Origin: Paenimyroides aestuarii | Lineage (GTDB): Bacteria; Bacteroidota; Bacteroidia; Flavobacteriales; Flavobacteriaceae | Assembly (NCBI RefSeq): GCF_024628805.1 | Contig: NZ_CP102382.1 | Coordinates: 1,178,001-1,242,000, forward strand | DNA length: 64,000 nt | Direction of reading: 5' to 3' | Translations under genes and position numbers: made by a program | The notes under the pieces: generated by a model | Databases searched by the model: none | What the model was told of the DNA's origin: nothing | What the model saw: the letters and a program-made list of their open reading frames with translations, nothing else | In this document: positions 18,422-26,717 of the stretch, piece by piece | Position numbering within the stretch: position 1 is the first letter of the stretch | Layout of the letters: the number at the start of each line of letters is the position of its first letter

Positions 18422-19468
18422 TTAAACATCGTCAAAATCAACATAAATTTCGTCTGAAGTTACATAAGCCTGGCAAGCTAAAAGCAAACCTTCTTCCACC
18501 TCATCATCCATTAAAATATGGTTGGTCTTCATCTCTGCCGATCCTTTCACTGTGCGACACATACATGAACTGCAAATTCCGCCTTGGCACGAATAAGGAG
18601 CGTCGATTCCGTGTTTGAGAGCAGCGTTTAAAATATTTTCGGTGCGTGGCATGTTGAATGTTGTTTCAACATCGTCAACCAAAACAGTGACTTTTACCAT
18701 ACCTTCACCCGAAACAGGTATTTCGCCATTTGTGGAGCTGGTTGTAAATAATTCGTAGTGAATTTGCTCATCGCGCGCGCCGTTTTCGGTTAGCACACTT
18801 GTTACCTTTTGGATCATGTCTTCAGGACCACACAAAAAATATTCATCAATATGCTTTTCATTGTGCTTATTTTTAAAAACAAAATTAATGGTAGATCGTT
18901 CAATTCTTCCAAATAAAGCACCTTCTGGATGCGTTTTTGTAAAGGTGTAATGTACAAAGAATCGTCCTAAATAGTGGTTCTTTAAAGCTTCGATTTCGTT
19001 GTAATAGATGGTGTCTTCTACTGTTTTGTTGCCATAAACCAATATAAAAGTAGTATCGGCAGCATTTTCTAATACATCTTTGGCCAACGAAATAATTGGT
19101 GTGATACCGCTTCCGGCAGCAATCCCTGCAATTATTTTAGCATTTGGGTTTTCTAATATAAACTTGCCTTCTGGTTGCGCCACCTCTAAAACAGCGCCCA
19201 CTTGCAATTGGGTGGTAACAAAGGTAGAAAAAACACCGTTTGCTACCGCTTTCACCACTACTCGCAATTCGTTGCTTTTTGGCGATGAACTAATAGAGTA
19301 TGACCTGCGAACTTCTTCACCGTTTATAAGGGTTTTGATGTTTACATATTGTCCCGATTTGAATGTGTAATCTGCTTTTAAATGATCGGGAACATCAAAA
19401 ACAATCGAAACAGCCAATGGTGTTTCTCTTCGTATTTCTTTAACCTTTAAAGGATTGAATTTTGACAT
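18422..19468 (-). CDS. PaaE-like ferredoxin/FAD-dependent oxidoreductase
   Basis: A 348-residue protein with three parts: an FAD-binding barrel (about 1-105, with RRSYSISSSP), an NAD(P)-binding domain (about 108-230, IAGIAAGSGITPIISL and YFLCGPEDMI), and a C-terminal plant-type 2Fe-2S ferredoxin domain with YSCQGGICSSCMC and a final LACQAY. This is the layout of PaaE and related reductases that feed electrons from NAD(P)H to a mono- or di-oxygenase. No paa genes are nearby, so the partner is unknown. MSKFNPLKV at 19468 is preferred over an in-frame upstream ATG because it begins the conserved domain. Confidence 0.85.
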   Translation of the reverse strand: MSKFNPLKVKEIRRETPLAVSIVFDVPDHLKADYTFKSGQYVNIKTLINGEEVRRSYSISSSPKSNELRVVVKAVANGVFSTFVTTQLQVGAVLEVAQPEGKFILENPNAKIIAGIAAGSGITPIISLAKDVLENAADTTFILVYGNKTVEDTIYYNEIEALKNHYLGRFFVHYTFTKTHPEGALFGRIERSTINFVFKNKHNEKHIDEYFLCGPEDMIQKVTSVLTENGARDEQIHYELFTTSSTNGEIPVSGEGMVKVTVLVDDVETTFNMPRTENILNAALKHGIDAPYSCQGGICSSCMCRTVKGSAEMKTNHILMDDEVEEGLLLACQAYVTSDEIYVDFDDV

Positions 19469-19540
19469 TTTGATTGAATTTCTGCAAAAATACAAAATTA
19501 CAATGGCTTACTAATGATATTTATCATTTTCAAAATAAAA

Positions 19541-19593
19541 TTATACCTAATATTTGGATGCATAAAAAAATGATGTATATTTGTTATACCTAA
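19541..19593. promoter_or_regulatory. Paired direct repeats TTATACCTAA flanking the padR promoter
   Basis: TTATACCTAA occurs at 19541-19550 and again at 19584-19593, 43 bp apart (about four helical turns). A -33-like TTTG (19553-19556) and a -7 box TATATTTG (19576-19583) lie between and beside them, with the padR start at 19607. The arrangement suits autoregulation by PadR; that is inference. Confidence 0.45.
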
Positions 19594-19606
19594 AATTCAT
19601 AAGTAT

Positions 19607-19954
19607 ATGAAAAAGCAACAACAATTGTACAAAGGAAGTTTAAACACCATTATTATGAAACTTCTAGAGCAAAATGGAAAGATGTATGGTTACGAAATCA
19701 CTCAAAAGGTGAAAGAAATCACCCAAGGTGAAATGAATATCACCGAGGGCGCTTTATATCCGGCATTGCACAAGATGGAGGCAGATGGTTTTTTAGATGT
19801 AGAAATGGATCGTGTAGATGGTCGGGTTCGTAAATACTATAAGCTTACCGAAAATGGGGTAAAAGAAACCGTTTCGCGTATGGAAGAGTTAGAGAATTTT
19901 ATTCGAAACATGCAAAATATTGTAACAAGTCCCCATTTAAAATTAGATTATTAA
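19607..19954 (+). CDS. PadR-family transcriptional regulator
   Basis: A 115-residue winged-helix protein matching PadR: LLEQNGKMYGYEITQKV (helix-turn-helix start), the GALYPALHKMEADGFL recognition segment and GRVRKYYKLTENG wing, then a short dimerisation helix. It is followed directly by a terminator, so no target gene shares its transcript. PadR proteins usually repress neighbouring genes and themselves. The neighbours here are a reductase on the other strand and a redoxin gene. Confidence 0.9.
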   Translation: MKKQQQLYKGSLNTIIMKLLEQNGKMYGYEITQKVKEITQGEMNITEGALYPALHKMEADGFLDVEMDRVDGRVRKYYKLTENGVKETVSRMEELENFIRNMQNIVTSPHLKLDY

Positions 19955-19995
19955 TGAAGTTGTAAACTTTTAGTTTATAGGTCTTATATAATAGA

Positions 19996-20028
19996 AAAAC
20001 GCTTTCGGATTTGAAAGCGCTTTTTTTG
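19996..20028. terminator. Rho-independent terminator
   Basis: AACGCTTTC / GAAAGCGCTT with a six-base loop and a T7 run after the padR stop. The symmetrical sequence may also serve the convergent redoxin gene. Confidence 0.75.
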
Positions 20029-20883
20029 TTACATTTTTGTTAACTCTTTTTCAATAATATTAGGTAAATAATTTTGAGTGAACCTAGTGAAATTGGGATA
20101 GCCAAAATAAACAACTTCATTTTTAGCATTCATAATTAATAGCGTAGGCGCTACATTAAAATTTAGCTTTTTATAAATTTGTTTATCAGTATATAATTTA
20201 TTCAAATATATTGTTGAATCTATTTTATTGAATCTATCTTGATTGTGACGTTGTCCTAAATTGATATTTACTACTTTAAAATCAATATTTTTGTTTGATT
20301 TATACTGATTTGCCAAATTCTGAAAGTTTGCAATACTGCCAGGGCATTGAGCACATGAAGTAGTCCAAAATTCCAATAAAGTTAATTTCCCTTGAAAAGA
20401 ATTTAATGGAACTTCATTCCCTTTTTCGTCTAAAAAAGTAACCCTTTTTAATTGTGAAGTTTCAATTTTACTTTTTTCGTTTTCTGTCCTTGAATAATAT
20501 ACATAAGCTGTTAAAACTAGACAGAAAGGTATAAAAAAAGCAATTATTTTAGTTTTAGAAATCTTATAAACATTATTTACATACACCAAAACCGCAACCA
20601 ATAAATAATTCCAAAAAAATGGCTTTCCAGTAAAACCTTCGTCATAAAACAAGTCATAAATATACATACCTGTAAATAGCAATAATATAGGTAGAAAAAT
20701 AATTATTGAGGTTGTTTTTTTTGAAAAAGGCGATTTAGTAAATAAAAAAAACGATGATAACAAGAAAAATATACTTGTTAAAAACAACCTATACAATGTA
20801 TTTAAAAAAGGCCCTGAACCAATCATTACAATTAGTACAACAATACTTAATAGTATAAATTGAGGTTTTGAAAATTGTTTCAT
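20029..20883 (-). CDS. Membrane-anchored redoxin (TlpA-like)
   Basis: A 284-residue protein with about four membrane helices in residues 8-130 and a thioredoxin/TlpA domain from about residue 145, with the redox pair Cys177-Ala-Gln-Cys180 after LLEFWTTS and a cis-Pro loop near FNVAPTLLI. The helical part resembles MauE/DoxX-type redox membrane proteins, so this may be a fused disulfide system (inference). Its ATG overlaps the TGA of an upstream DUF1573-like frame by four bases (ATGA), so the two were cotranscribed. It probably acts on Cys-rich exported partners such as the fulvocin-like product upstream. Confidence 0.75.
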   Translation of the reverse strand: MKQFSKPQFILLSIVVLIVMIGSGPFLNTLYRLFLTSIFFLLSSFFLFTKSPFSKKTTSIIIFLPILLLFTGMYIYDLFYDEGFTGKPFFWNYLLVAVLVYVNNVYKISKTKIIAFFIPFCLVLTAYVYYSRTENEKSKIETSQLKRVTFLDEKGNEVPLNSFQGKLTLLEFWTTSCAQCPGSIANFQNLANQYKSNKNIDFKVVNINLGQRHNQDRFNKIDSTIYLNKLYTDKQIYKKLNFNVAPTLLIMNAKNEVVYFGYPNFTRFTQNYLPNIIEKELTKM

Positions 20884-21094
20884 TCTACATTAGCTTTAAT
20901 AATAATTTCATGGAAAGGTTCCGCCGTATTGGTTTCTACTACAATTGCTTGTGACACATTCCCTTTTCTATTTAAACCTGGAATAAATTTCATTTTTAAC
21001 TGTGTTTTATTATTTAGTTTAATTATGCTATCTTTAATATTCATTAAAGTACAACCGCAATTTGATGATGTTTTTTTATAATTAAATCTTCATT
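20880..21094 (-). pseudogene. DUF1573-like C-terminal fragment, frameshifted
   Basis: In the frame ending at TGA 20880-20882 the minus strand reads KKTSSNCGCTLMNIKDS, then KFIPGLNRKGNVSQAIVVET and a final IIIKANVE. The Asn-Cys-Gly-Cys-Thr motif, the PG turn and the closing beta strands are those of DUF1573. The frame has no start codon before the motif. Upstream coding sense continues in the neighbouring frame through an A7 run near 21079-21085, as if one A were lost. It leads straight into the redoxin gene through an ATGA overlap. Confidence 0.55.
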
Positions 21095-21114
21095 CATAGG
21101 GTTAACTATTGATC

Positions 21115-21603
21115 CTAGATTACATGTACAATAGTTTCCATCATTAGTATCCCCAAGAGAAAAACTAAACTATCATAAAAACTTGCTGCACCTCGTGCAG
21201 ATATTGATGACCATTCTCCATTATCTGCCATACTAGCTAATGTTACAAAATAGTAATAGCCCGGTATAGGTTGAAAAATTTCTAATTTACTATTATCATA
21301 TTTACTTTTAAATGAAATATTATCTGTTGAGTTATGTAAAAAGACATTACTGCTTAGATCAACTTTCAATTCATTCATAAAACCAGTTTGTTCTGTTGTT
21401 AAATGTTCATTCGTTATAACATAATCATCCTTTTCATTCCAAATAAAATACTTTTCTTCTGGGGTTAATAATCGATAAGCAGCTTTTGTAACTCCACTGT
21501 TTTTTGACTGCGTTACAAACGCTACTTTTGCTTGGTCAACACTTGTTGTTTGTTCTTCATTGGAACAAGAAATAAAGAAATTAGACAGTAATAAACTGCA
21601 CAT
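21115..21603 (-). CDS. Bacteriocin fulvocin C-like lipoprotein, probably frameshifted
   Basis: A 162-residue frame with a lipobox-like FFISC near residue 13 and the block LLTPEEKYFIWNEK, then LTTEQTGFMNELK, which I associate with bacteriocin fulvocin C-related proteins of Bacteroidota. Those normally end in a Cys-rich tail. Here the frame ends MMETIVHVI, while the next frame reads GDTNDGNYCTCNLGS across the same bases. A single lost G in a G4 run near 21168 would restore that Cys-bearing tail. The gene then runs, after a second shift, into a DUF1573-like end. It is either a decayed or fused gene or a sequencing artefact. Confidence 0.5.
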   Translation of the reverse strand: MCSLLLSNFFISCSNEEQTTSVDQAKVAFVTQSKNSGVTKAAYRLLTPEEKYFIWNEKDDYVITNEHLTTEQTGFMNELKVDLSSNVFLHNSTDNISFKSKYDNSKLEIFQPIPGYYYFVTLASMADNGEWSSISARGAASFYDSLVFLLGILMMETIVHVI

Positions 21604-21683
21604 AATTAAAAATATTTTTTATATTTTTGATTATTGAATTAATTTTTAACAAGTATAATATTATATAATACGATATCCAAATA

Positions 21684-21712
21684 AAAAACGCATCAATTGC
21701 TTGATGCGTTTT
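21684..21712 (-). terminator. Terminator of yceI
   Basis: AAAACGCATCAA / TTGATGCGTTTT. On the minus strand the stem is followed by a T-rich run, 46 bp after the yceI stop. Confidence 0.8.
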
Positions 21713-21757
21713 CTGGTTGTTTGTTGTTTACTTATTTATTTACTTACTATGAAAAAA

Positions 21758-22330
21758 TTATTTTGCTTTTGTGAATTCTAAATGAACAATGAATTTTACT
21801 TCTTTTGCAATACCCATACCAGTAGGGTCATAGTTGATGTTAAATGTCGTTCTGTCTATAGTTGTGGTTGCTTGAAAACCTACTTTTTGATTTCCTTGGC
21901 CGTCATCTTTCAATAAACCGCCGTAAACCAAATCGAAAGTAACGGGCTTTGTAACATCTTTAATGGTTAAGTTTCCGTGTAATTTGTAGTTTTTACCATC
22001 TTTTTTAACCGATGTTGATACAAATTTAATATCGTTATATTTTGCGGTATTGAAGAAATCTGCCGAACGTAAATGATTGTCGCGAGCATCAACACCTGTG
22101 TTTACTGAGCTTGCATCGATTGTGAAATTGAATTTTGCAGAAGTAATATCTTCATTCTTCATTTCTAAAGAACCTTGGTATTTATCCATTTTGCCATCTA
22201 CAAACGAAATTCCTAAATGACCAACCGAAAAATTCAAGAACGAATGGTATGCATCAACATTATATTTTGTTTGTGCAAATGATGCTGCCGAAAATAGAGT
22301 TGCAACAAAAAATAGGGCTATCTTTTTCAT
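21758..22330 (-). CDS. yceI: YceI-family periplasmic protein
   Basis: A 190-residue protein with signal peptide MKKIALFFVATLFSAASFAQ followed by the YceI lipocalin-like barrel: YNVDAYHSFLNFSVGHLGIS, SVNTGVDARDNHLRSADFF, LTIKDVTKPVTFDL and a final FIVHLEFTKA. Family members bind long polyisoprenoid or amide ligands. The start at 22330 is fixed by the signal peptide and by a promoter box at 22356-22363; the longer upstream reading overlaps the neighbouring membrane gene. Confidence 0.9.
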   Translation of the reverse strand: MKKIALFFVATLFSAASFAQTKYNVDAYHSFLNFSVGHLGISFVDGKMDKYQGSLEMKNEDITSAKFNFTIDASSVNTGVDARDNHLRSADFFNTAKYNDIKFVSTSVKKDGKNYKLHGNLTIKDVTKPVTFDLVYGGLLKDDGQGNQKVGFQATTTIDRTTFNINYDPTGMGIAKEVKFIVHLEFTKAK

Positions 22331-22355
22331 TATCTGCTTTTTAATTTTGTTTAAA

Positions 22356-22363
22356 CAAATGTA
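22356..22363 (-). promoter_or_regulatory. Promoter -7 box (TACATTTG) for yceI
   Basis: TACATTTG on the minus strand, 25 bp before the yceI start codon. Confidence 0.55.
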
Positions 22364-22403
22364 GATGAATAGATATAGAGAACCGTTAATGTAGATTAAG
22401 AAA

Positions 22404-23423
22404 TTATTTTTTAGACTTCCAGATAAATCCATCTAAAACATAATGGGTTAATTGTGGTAACGTTAAAAGGGGGATCCATATAACATGCAAATGGTCTGAT
22501 AAGTAAAATTCTGGAAAGTGAAAATGTTCTTCCCAAACGGTTAGTTCCCAGATTAATTCTTCTAAAAATGCCAATCCTAATAAAATCAATAGAAATACAA
22601 TTAGTAAATATTTTGTTTGAAAAGTTGGCAGGTAAAAACTTCCTTTTTTATGGTGTTTGATTTCTCTAAAATATACCAGCGCCATATAGGGTATGCCGTG
22701 CGAAACCACGTTAAAGGCAGTAAAAATAAGTTCATTGTTGTAATGCACAATTCCTAAATACCAAGAAATATAAGTGCCTAGAATAAGTAGGTTTTTAGGA
22801 ACATTCAATTGTTTTGTTTTAGCGAAACCGTATATCACCGAAACCAAATAAGCGGTAAAAATAATCACAAAACAGATAAAAAGCACTTTTGTTAGTTGCG
22901 GTTGATTGCTTTGCAAAAATTCATTACTTACAAACCAATTAAAATTTCGATCGGGATTTAAAAACCAAAACAGCATAGGAAAAACGGTTGCATTGTAAAT
23001 TACAATTTTATCAAACAATACTTTCAGCCTATTTTTAGGTTCGTTTCTACTGTACAATCGCATAAAACCGTATTGCTGCCTTATAAAATGAAATACGGCG
23101 ATATATGCCAAAATGCTCCAGAAAAATTCTCTACTAACCATAAAAGCAGCTATGCTTAACACGAGGCAAATAAACGGAACAACTATAAAAAGCTTTTTGT
23201 GTTTGGACACTTCGGTTTTGTTGAGATACGTTTTAAAAAGCGATGCGTAAACGTGCGCAACATCTATAAAAACAATAAATATTAACCATGTTACAAACGA
23301 ATAATTATCTTGAATCACTGTCAATTTTTCATTAAAAAGCAACACCATTAGTGCTATGAAAAAAGGCGGGAGTAAAATAAAAACAATGTCGGTTTGTTTT
23401 TTATGTATCCATGGTTGCATCAT
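22404..23423 (-). CDS. Polytopic membrane protein of the polyamine-type operon
   Basis: A 339-residue protein with about eight membrane helices. Conserved-looking polar residues lie in or near helices: DVAHVYASLF (about 54-63), VFHFIRQQYGFMRLYSR (about 109-125), NVVSHGIPYMALVYFREIKHH and the final LPQLTHYVLDGFIWK. The pattern of buried His residues suggests a metal-binding membrane enzyme, but I do not recognise the family with confidence. Its start overlaps the flavoprotein end by 23 bases, so it is the last gene of the six-gene operon. Confidence 0.6.
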   Translation of the reverse strand: MMQPWIHKKQTDIVFILLPPFFIALMVLLFNEKLTVIQDNYSFVTWLIFIVFIDVAHVYASLFKTYLNKTEVSKHKKLFIVVPFICLVLSIAAFMVSREFFWSILAYIAVFHFIRQQYGFMRLYSRNEPKNRLKVLFDKIVIYNATVFPMLFWFLNPDRNFNWFVSNEFLQSNQPQLTKVLFICFVIIFTAYLVSVIYGFAKTKQLNVPKNLLILGTYISWYLGIVHYNNELIFTAFNVVSHGIPYMALVYFREIKHHKKGSFYLPTFQTKYLLIVFLLILLGLAFLEELIWELTVWEEHFHFPEFYLSDHLHVIWIPLLTLPQLTHYVLDGFIWKSKK

Positions 23424-25017
23424 TAATTAATTCTTTTGCGGCTTTAATGCCTTGGTAAAAAGCTTCTTCAAAAATAGATATTCCACTTAAATCAGAATGG
23501 GCAAAATAGATTTTGTTTTCAATGGGTTGTGCTGCCTGTTTTATTTCTTCGGAAAAAATAAAATTTGGAAACGGACTAATCATTCCGTGCCCTTTTTTAT
23601 GCAATTCCAAAGAAATTACTTCGGCAGATATATTGTAATGTGCTTTTTCCAAATCGTTTAAAACAACTTTTTTCCAGTAATCATCGGTGTTTGTGAGTAA
23701 TTTTTTTCGTTCGGTTTTTAAATCATCAGCACACAAAGCAGCATAATAAGTAATTGAAAAAGGCGTTTGATATTGGTTAAGCATTTGATGCTGGTTGTAA
23801 ATATAGCCCAATCCAAAACCGTTGTGTATTACGTTGTCCCACGAAAGTGGTGCGCCTTCTCCAATGGGAAATTTCTTTAGGGCCAATGTTGCGGTGATCC
23901 ATGCGGCGTATTCAAACTTTTTAGAAATTCCGGTTCTGTTTTCTAAAATATATTTGTTTACAAACTGCGGCGTTGCCAAAATAACTTTGTTTGCAATGAT
24001 TTTGGTCGATGTTTTTGCTTCACCGTCATAAACAAGCAATTCTACTTTGTTTTCAGCGCTTTTTACAGAATATACCAACACATTTTTGTGCGTTTTGCTT
24101 TTTGTGTAAGGTAGAAACTTTTTTGCAATGAAATAGTTGCCTTCTGGCCAGGTTAATACTTCGTTTTGTGCGTTTTTTCGTGAACAAAAATAATGGATTC
24201 CTGCCCAAGCCGAAACTTTGTCAATACCAATTCCGTAATCGTCTTTGCAACAATAGTTCAAATAAGTAAAAAGTTCCGCATTGTTTAAATGGTTCGCCAG
24301 CAACCAATCTTTAAATGTTAATTGATCTAATTTGGTAAATTCTTCGTCTTTTGAAGATAAATGCAGCGGAATATCAAACGCAAATGCCTCATCTTTTCCT
24401 TTTGCAGCCTTATAAAACTGCATTTTTTTATCGAACATTTCAAAAGCACGCTGATCTTTTTCAGAAAGTCCGTAATTTGGAATAATGCCTTCTTGCCAAT
24501 AATTATGAATAAACAAACGATCGTGCGGAGTAAAACACAATTGCGATTCATCGTAAACGGGAATTCCATCTTTTGAAAAACCAGTAATGATGTTGCTTTC
24601 ATACAAGAAATCGATCAAATTTTTGTTGGAATGATTTGGTAATGGAAGATAATGTGCCGCAATTGGATATTTGCTGTATTGATTTTGTTTTCCTAATGAA
24701 TTTCCGCCTAATTCGGTTTCCATTTCAATAAGTTTAAAATCGGTAATATTGTTTTTAGAAAGCCAACGTGCAGCAGATAATCCAGAGATTCCACCGCCAA
24801 CAATCACAATATTTTCAGTGATTGTTTTGGATGGTTTTGGAAAATCTCCCGTTCGTAAACGATGCCCTAGAATATGATTGGTTCCTGTTATTTTAAAAAT
24901 GAGCTTTTCAATCGATTTTTTACACGATTGTACCAATGGAATGGCAACCAATGCCAATAAGCCAGCCTTTAAAAAATGGCGACGCGTCCAATTAAATTTT
25001 GCTCCACTCTTCATCAA
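23401..25017 (-). CDS. Tat-exported FAD-dependent amine oxidase-like protein
   Basis: A 538-residue flavoprotein. The N-terminus has a twin-arginine signal (TRRHFLKAG, Arg12-Arg13) and a Cys at residue 32 after PLVQS, so it is probably a Tat-dependent lipoprotein facing the periplasm. The dinucleotide-binding motif IVIVGGGISGLSAARW starts near residue 67, followed by ELGGNSLG as in flavin amine oxidases. A C-terminal YFAHSDLSGISIFEEAFYQG block completes the FAD site. It lies between the SpeE-like gene (26-base overlap) and the membrane protein gene. In this context oxidation of a polyamine or a polyamine-modified product is a reasonable guess, not shown. Confidence 0.78.
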   Translation of the reverse strand: MMKSGAKFNWTRRHFLKAGLLALVAIPLVQSCKKSIEKLIFKITGTNHILGHRLRTGDFPKPSKTITENIVIVGGGISGLSAARWLSKNNITDFKLIEMETELGGNSLGKQNQYSKYPIAAHYLPLPNHSNKNLIDFLYESNIITGFSKDGIPVYDESQLCFTPHDRLFIHNYWQEGIIPNYGLSEKDQRAFEMFDKKMQFYKAAKGKDEAFAFDIPLHLSSKDEEFTKLDQLTFKDWLLANHLNNAELFTYLNYCCKDDYGIGIDKVSAWAGIHYFCSRKNAQNEVLTWPEGNYFIAKKFLPYTKSKTHKNVLVYSVKSAENKVELLVYDGEAKTSTKIIANKVILATPQFVNKYILENRTGISKKFEYAAWITATLALKKFPIGEGAPLSWDNVIHNGFGLGYIYNQHQMLNQYQTPFSITYYAALCADDLKTERKKLLTNTDDYWKKVVLNDLEKAHYNISAEVISLELHKKGHGMISPFPNFIFSEEIKQAAQPIENKIYFAHSDLSGISIFEEAFYQGIKAAKELINDATMDT

Positions 25018-26506
25018 AATATCGAACTAAAGATTGGTTGTCTAAACGGTTGATTTCAATATTATCTGCCTTCATATCCTCAGAAAACTTACTAAACTCG
25101 TCAAGATTATAATTGTAAAACTTTAAATGGTCTAACTTTCGGTAAACCTTGTTCAATCGAACTAAATTATTAGGAGAAAAAATTGCAAAACCCCATTCAC
25201 CAAAAGAAGGTACATAGGTGTGATAAGCACTGATATTTGGATACACAGAACCAATTGTTTCGTGCACACACCAATACGATTTTGGTGCATAGTATGGTGA
25301 AGTGGTTTGAACGGTTACCACGCTGTTTGGTGTCATGCTTTTGTGTAATGTTTTGTAGAAATAGGTGGTGTACAATTTGCCTAAGCTATAATTAGAAGGA
25401 TCTGGGAAATCGATAATCACCACATCGTATTTCTCGGTGTTTTGCTGCAACCAGATAAAAGCATCGGCATTATAGACGGTAACTTTTGGGTTGTTTAGCG
25501 AATTGTGGTTGTGTTTGCGCAATATTTCGTTGGTTTTAAACAAATTGGTCATTCCTTCGTCTAAATCAATCAGCGTTATTTTTTTTACGTTTTTGTATTT
25601 TAAAATTTCGCGAACAGCCAACCCATCGCCACCGCCCAACACCAAAACGTTTGATATTGCCGGAGCTGCAGCCATTGCCGGATGCACCAACACTTCGTGA
25701 TACCGGTATTCATCTTTGGTGTTAAACTGCAAATTGTTGTTTAAAAACAGCTGATATTCGCCTGAACTTTCGGTTAAAATAATTCGTTGGTACGGCGTGC
25801 TTTGTTTATAGATAATATTGTTTTGATACAAATTGTTTTCGGTATATTTCAATAAATCGTTGGAATAAGCAAAAGCAGTAACCAATAAAGCTAAACTAAA
25901 AAAAGCCTTAATTTGCAGGCTTCGCAGATTAAAAATTTCTTTTCTTAGAAAGATACAAAGCGATATTCCTACCAAGATATTCACAATTCCAAAAACCAAT
26001 GATGTTCCCATAACACCCAGATAAGGAATTAATAAAGTGGGGAATAGAACCGAAGCAATCAGTGCACCAATATAATCAAACGTAAAAACATCTGAAACCA
26101 ATTCGCGAAAGGTTACACGGTTTTTTAGAATGTTCATTAAAATGGGGATTTCCATTCCGGACAAACATCCGGTTAAAAACACACTGAAATACAGTATAAA
26201 CTGAAAATGTGATATTCTTTGGAAAAGCACAAACAATACAACCGAACTTAACCCGCCGATGATGCCAATTAAAAGTTCAATTTCTATAAAACGATCAATT
26301 AAATTTCGTTTGATGTATTTTGCCAAAAAAGATCCAACACCCATTGAAAATAAATAGGTGCCAATAATAAAAGAAAATTGTTTTACCGAATCGCCCAATA
26401 AATAGCTGGCTAAGGCGCCTGCTACTAATTCATATACCAAACCGCAGGTTGATACAATAAAAACCGCGACCAGCAGAAAAAGTTGAAAACGTTTGTTTTT
26501 ATCCAT
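24992..26506 (-). CDS. speE: Membrane-linked spermidine synthase-like protein
   Basis: A 504-residue protein with about seven membrane helices (residues 1-215) and a C-terminal spermidine synthase domain (about 225-504). The methyltransferase-like core shows VLVLGGGDGLAVREI near residue 285, ITLIDLDEGM, the acidic YNADAF and VVIIDFPDPSNY, the region holding the catalytic Asp of aminopropyltransferases. The fold would take decarboxylated S-adenosylmethionine, made by the SpeD-like protein encoded at the operon's start, and aminopropylate an amine acceptor near the membrane. The acceptor is not known. It overlaps DUF350 by 8 bases and the flavoprotein gene by 26. Confidence 0.82.
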   Translation of the reverse strand: MDKNKRFQLFLLVAVFIVSTCGLVYELVAGALASYLLGDSVKQFSFIIGTYLFSMGVGSFLAKYIKRNLIDRFIEIELLIGIIGGLSSVVLFVLFQRISHFQFILYFSVFLTGCLSGMEIPILMNILKNRVTFRELVSDVFTFDYIGALIASVLFPTLLIPYLGVMGTSLVFGIVNILVGISLCIFLRKEIFNLRSLQIKAFFSLALLVTAFAYSNDLLKYTENNLYQNNIIYKQSTPYQRIILTESSGEYQLFLNNNLQFNTKDEYRYHEVLVHPAMAAAPAISNVLVLGGGDGLAVREILKYKNVKKITLIDLDEGMTNLFKTNEILRKHNHNSLNNPKVTVYNADAFIWLQQNTEKYDVVIIDFPDPSNYSLGKLYTTYFYKTLHKSMTPNSVVTVQTTSPYYAPKSYWCVHETIGSVYPNISAYHTYVPSFGEWGFAIFSPNNLVRLNKVYRKLDHLKFYNYNLDEFSKFSEDMKADNIEINRLDNQSLVRYFDEEWSKI

Positions 26507-26711
26507 GTAAGGCTGCGCTAATGATCATAGCCATTCCAATGATAAATCCTGCAAAAACAATAGCAAGCGCAATGTTTTTATTTTCTACTATTTCTTTCCA
26601 CGAATTTTCTGGAGTTATTTTTTCAACAATTAAATAAGCAATTAATAAAATCACTATCCCTAATATAGAGTAGATTGCCGAATTGGTTATTCCGTTTAAA
26701 ATTTGTTGCAT
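26499..26711 (-). CDS. DUF350 small membrane protein
   Basis: A 70-residue protein with two membrane helices (about 13-30 and 48-67) and the family sequence NIALAIVFAGFIIGMAMII. DUF350 (E. coli YjfL type) is repeatedly found with PspA-like, DUF4178 and polyamine or glutathionylspermidine enzymes. Its job is unknown. It overlaps the SpeE-like gene by eight bases and lies 6 bp from DUF4178. Confidence 0.85.
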   Translation of the reverse strand: MQQILNGITNSAIYSILGIVILLIAYLIVEKITPENSWKEIVENKNIALAIVFAGFIIGMAMIISAALHG

Positions 26712-26717
26712 AATCGT

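Noticed and set aside
20884..21081. A 68-codon plus-strand frame opposite the DUF1573-like fragment
   Set aside because: The minus strand carries the NCGCT motif and an ATGA overlap with the redoxin gene, so the plus-strand frame is a shadow.
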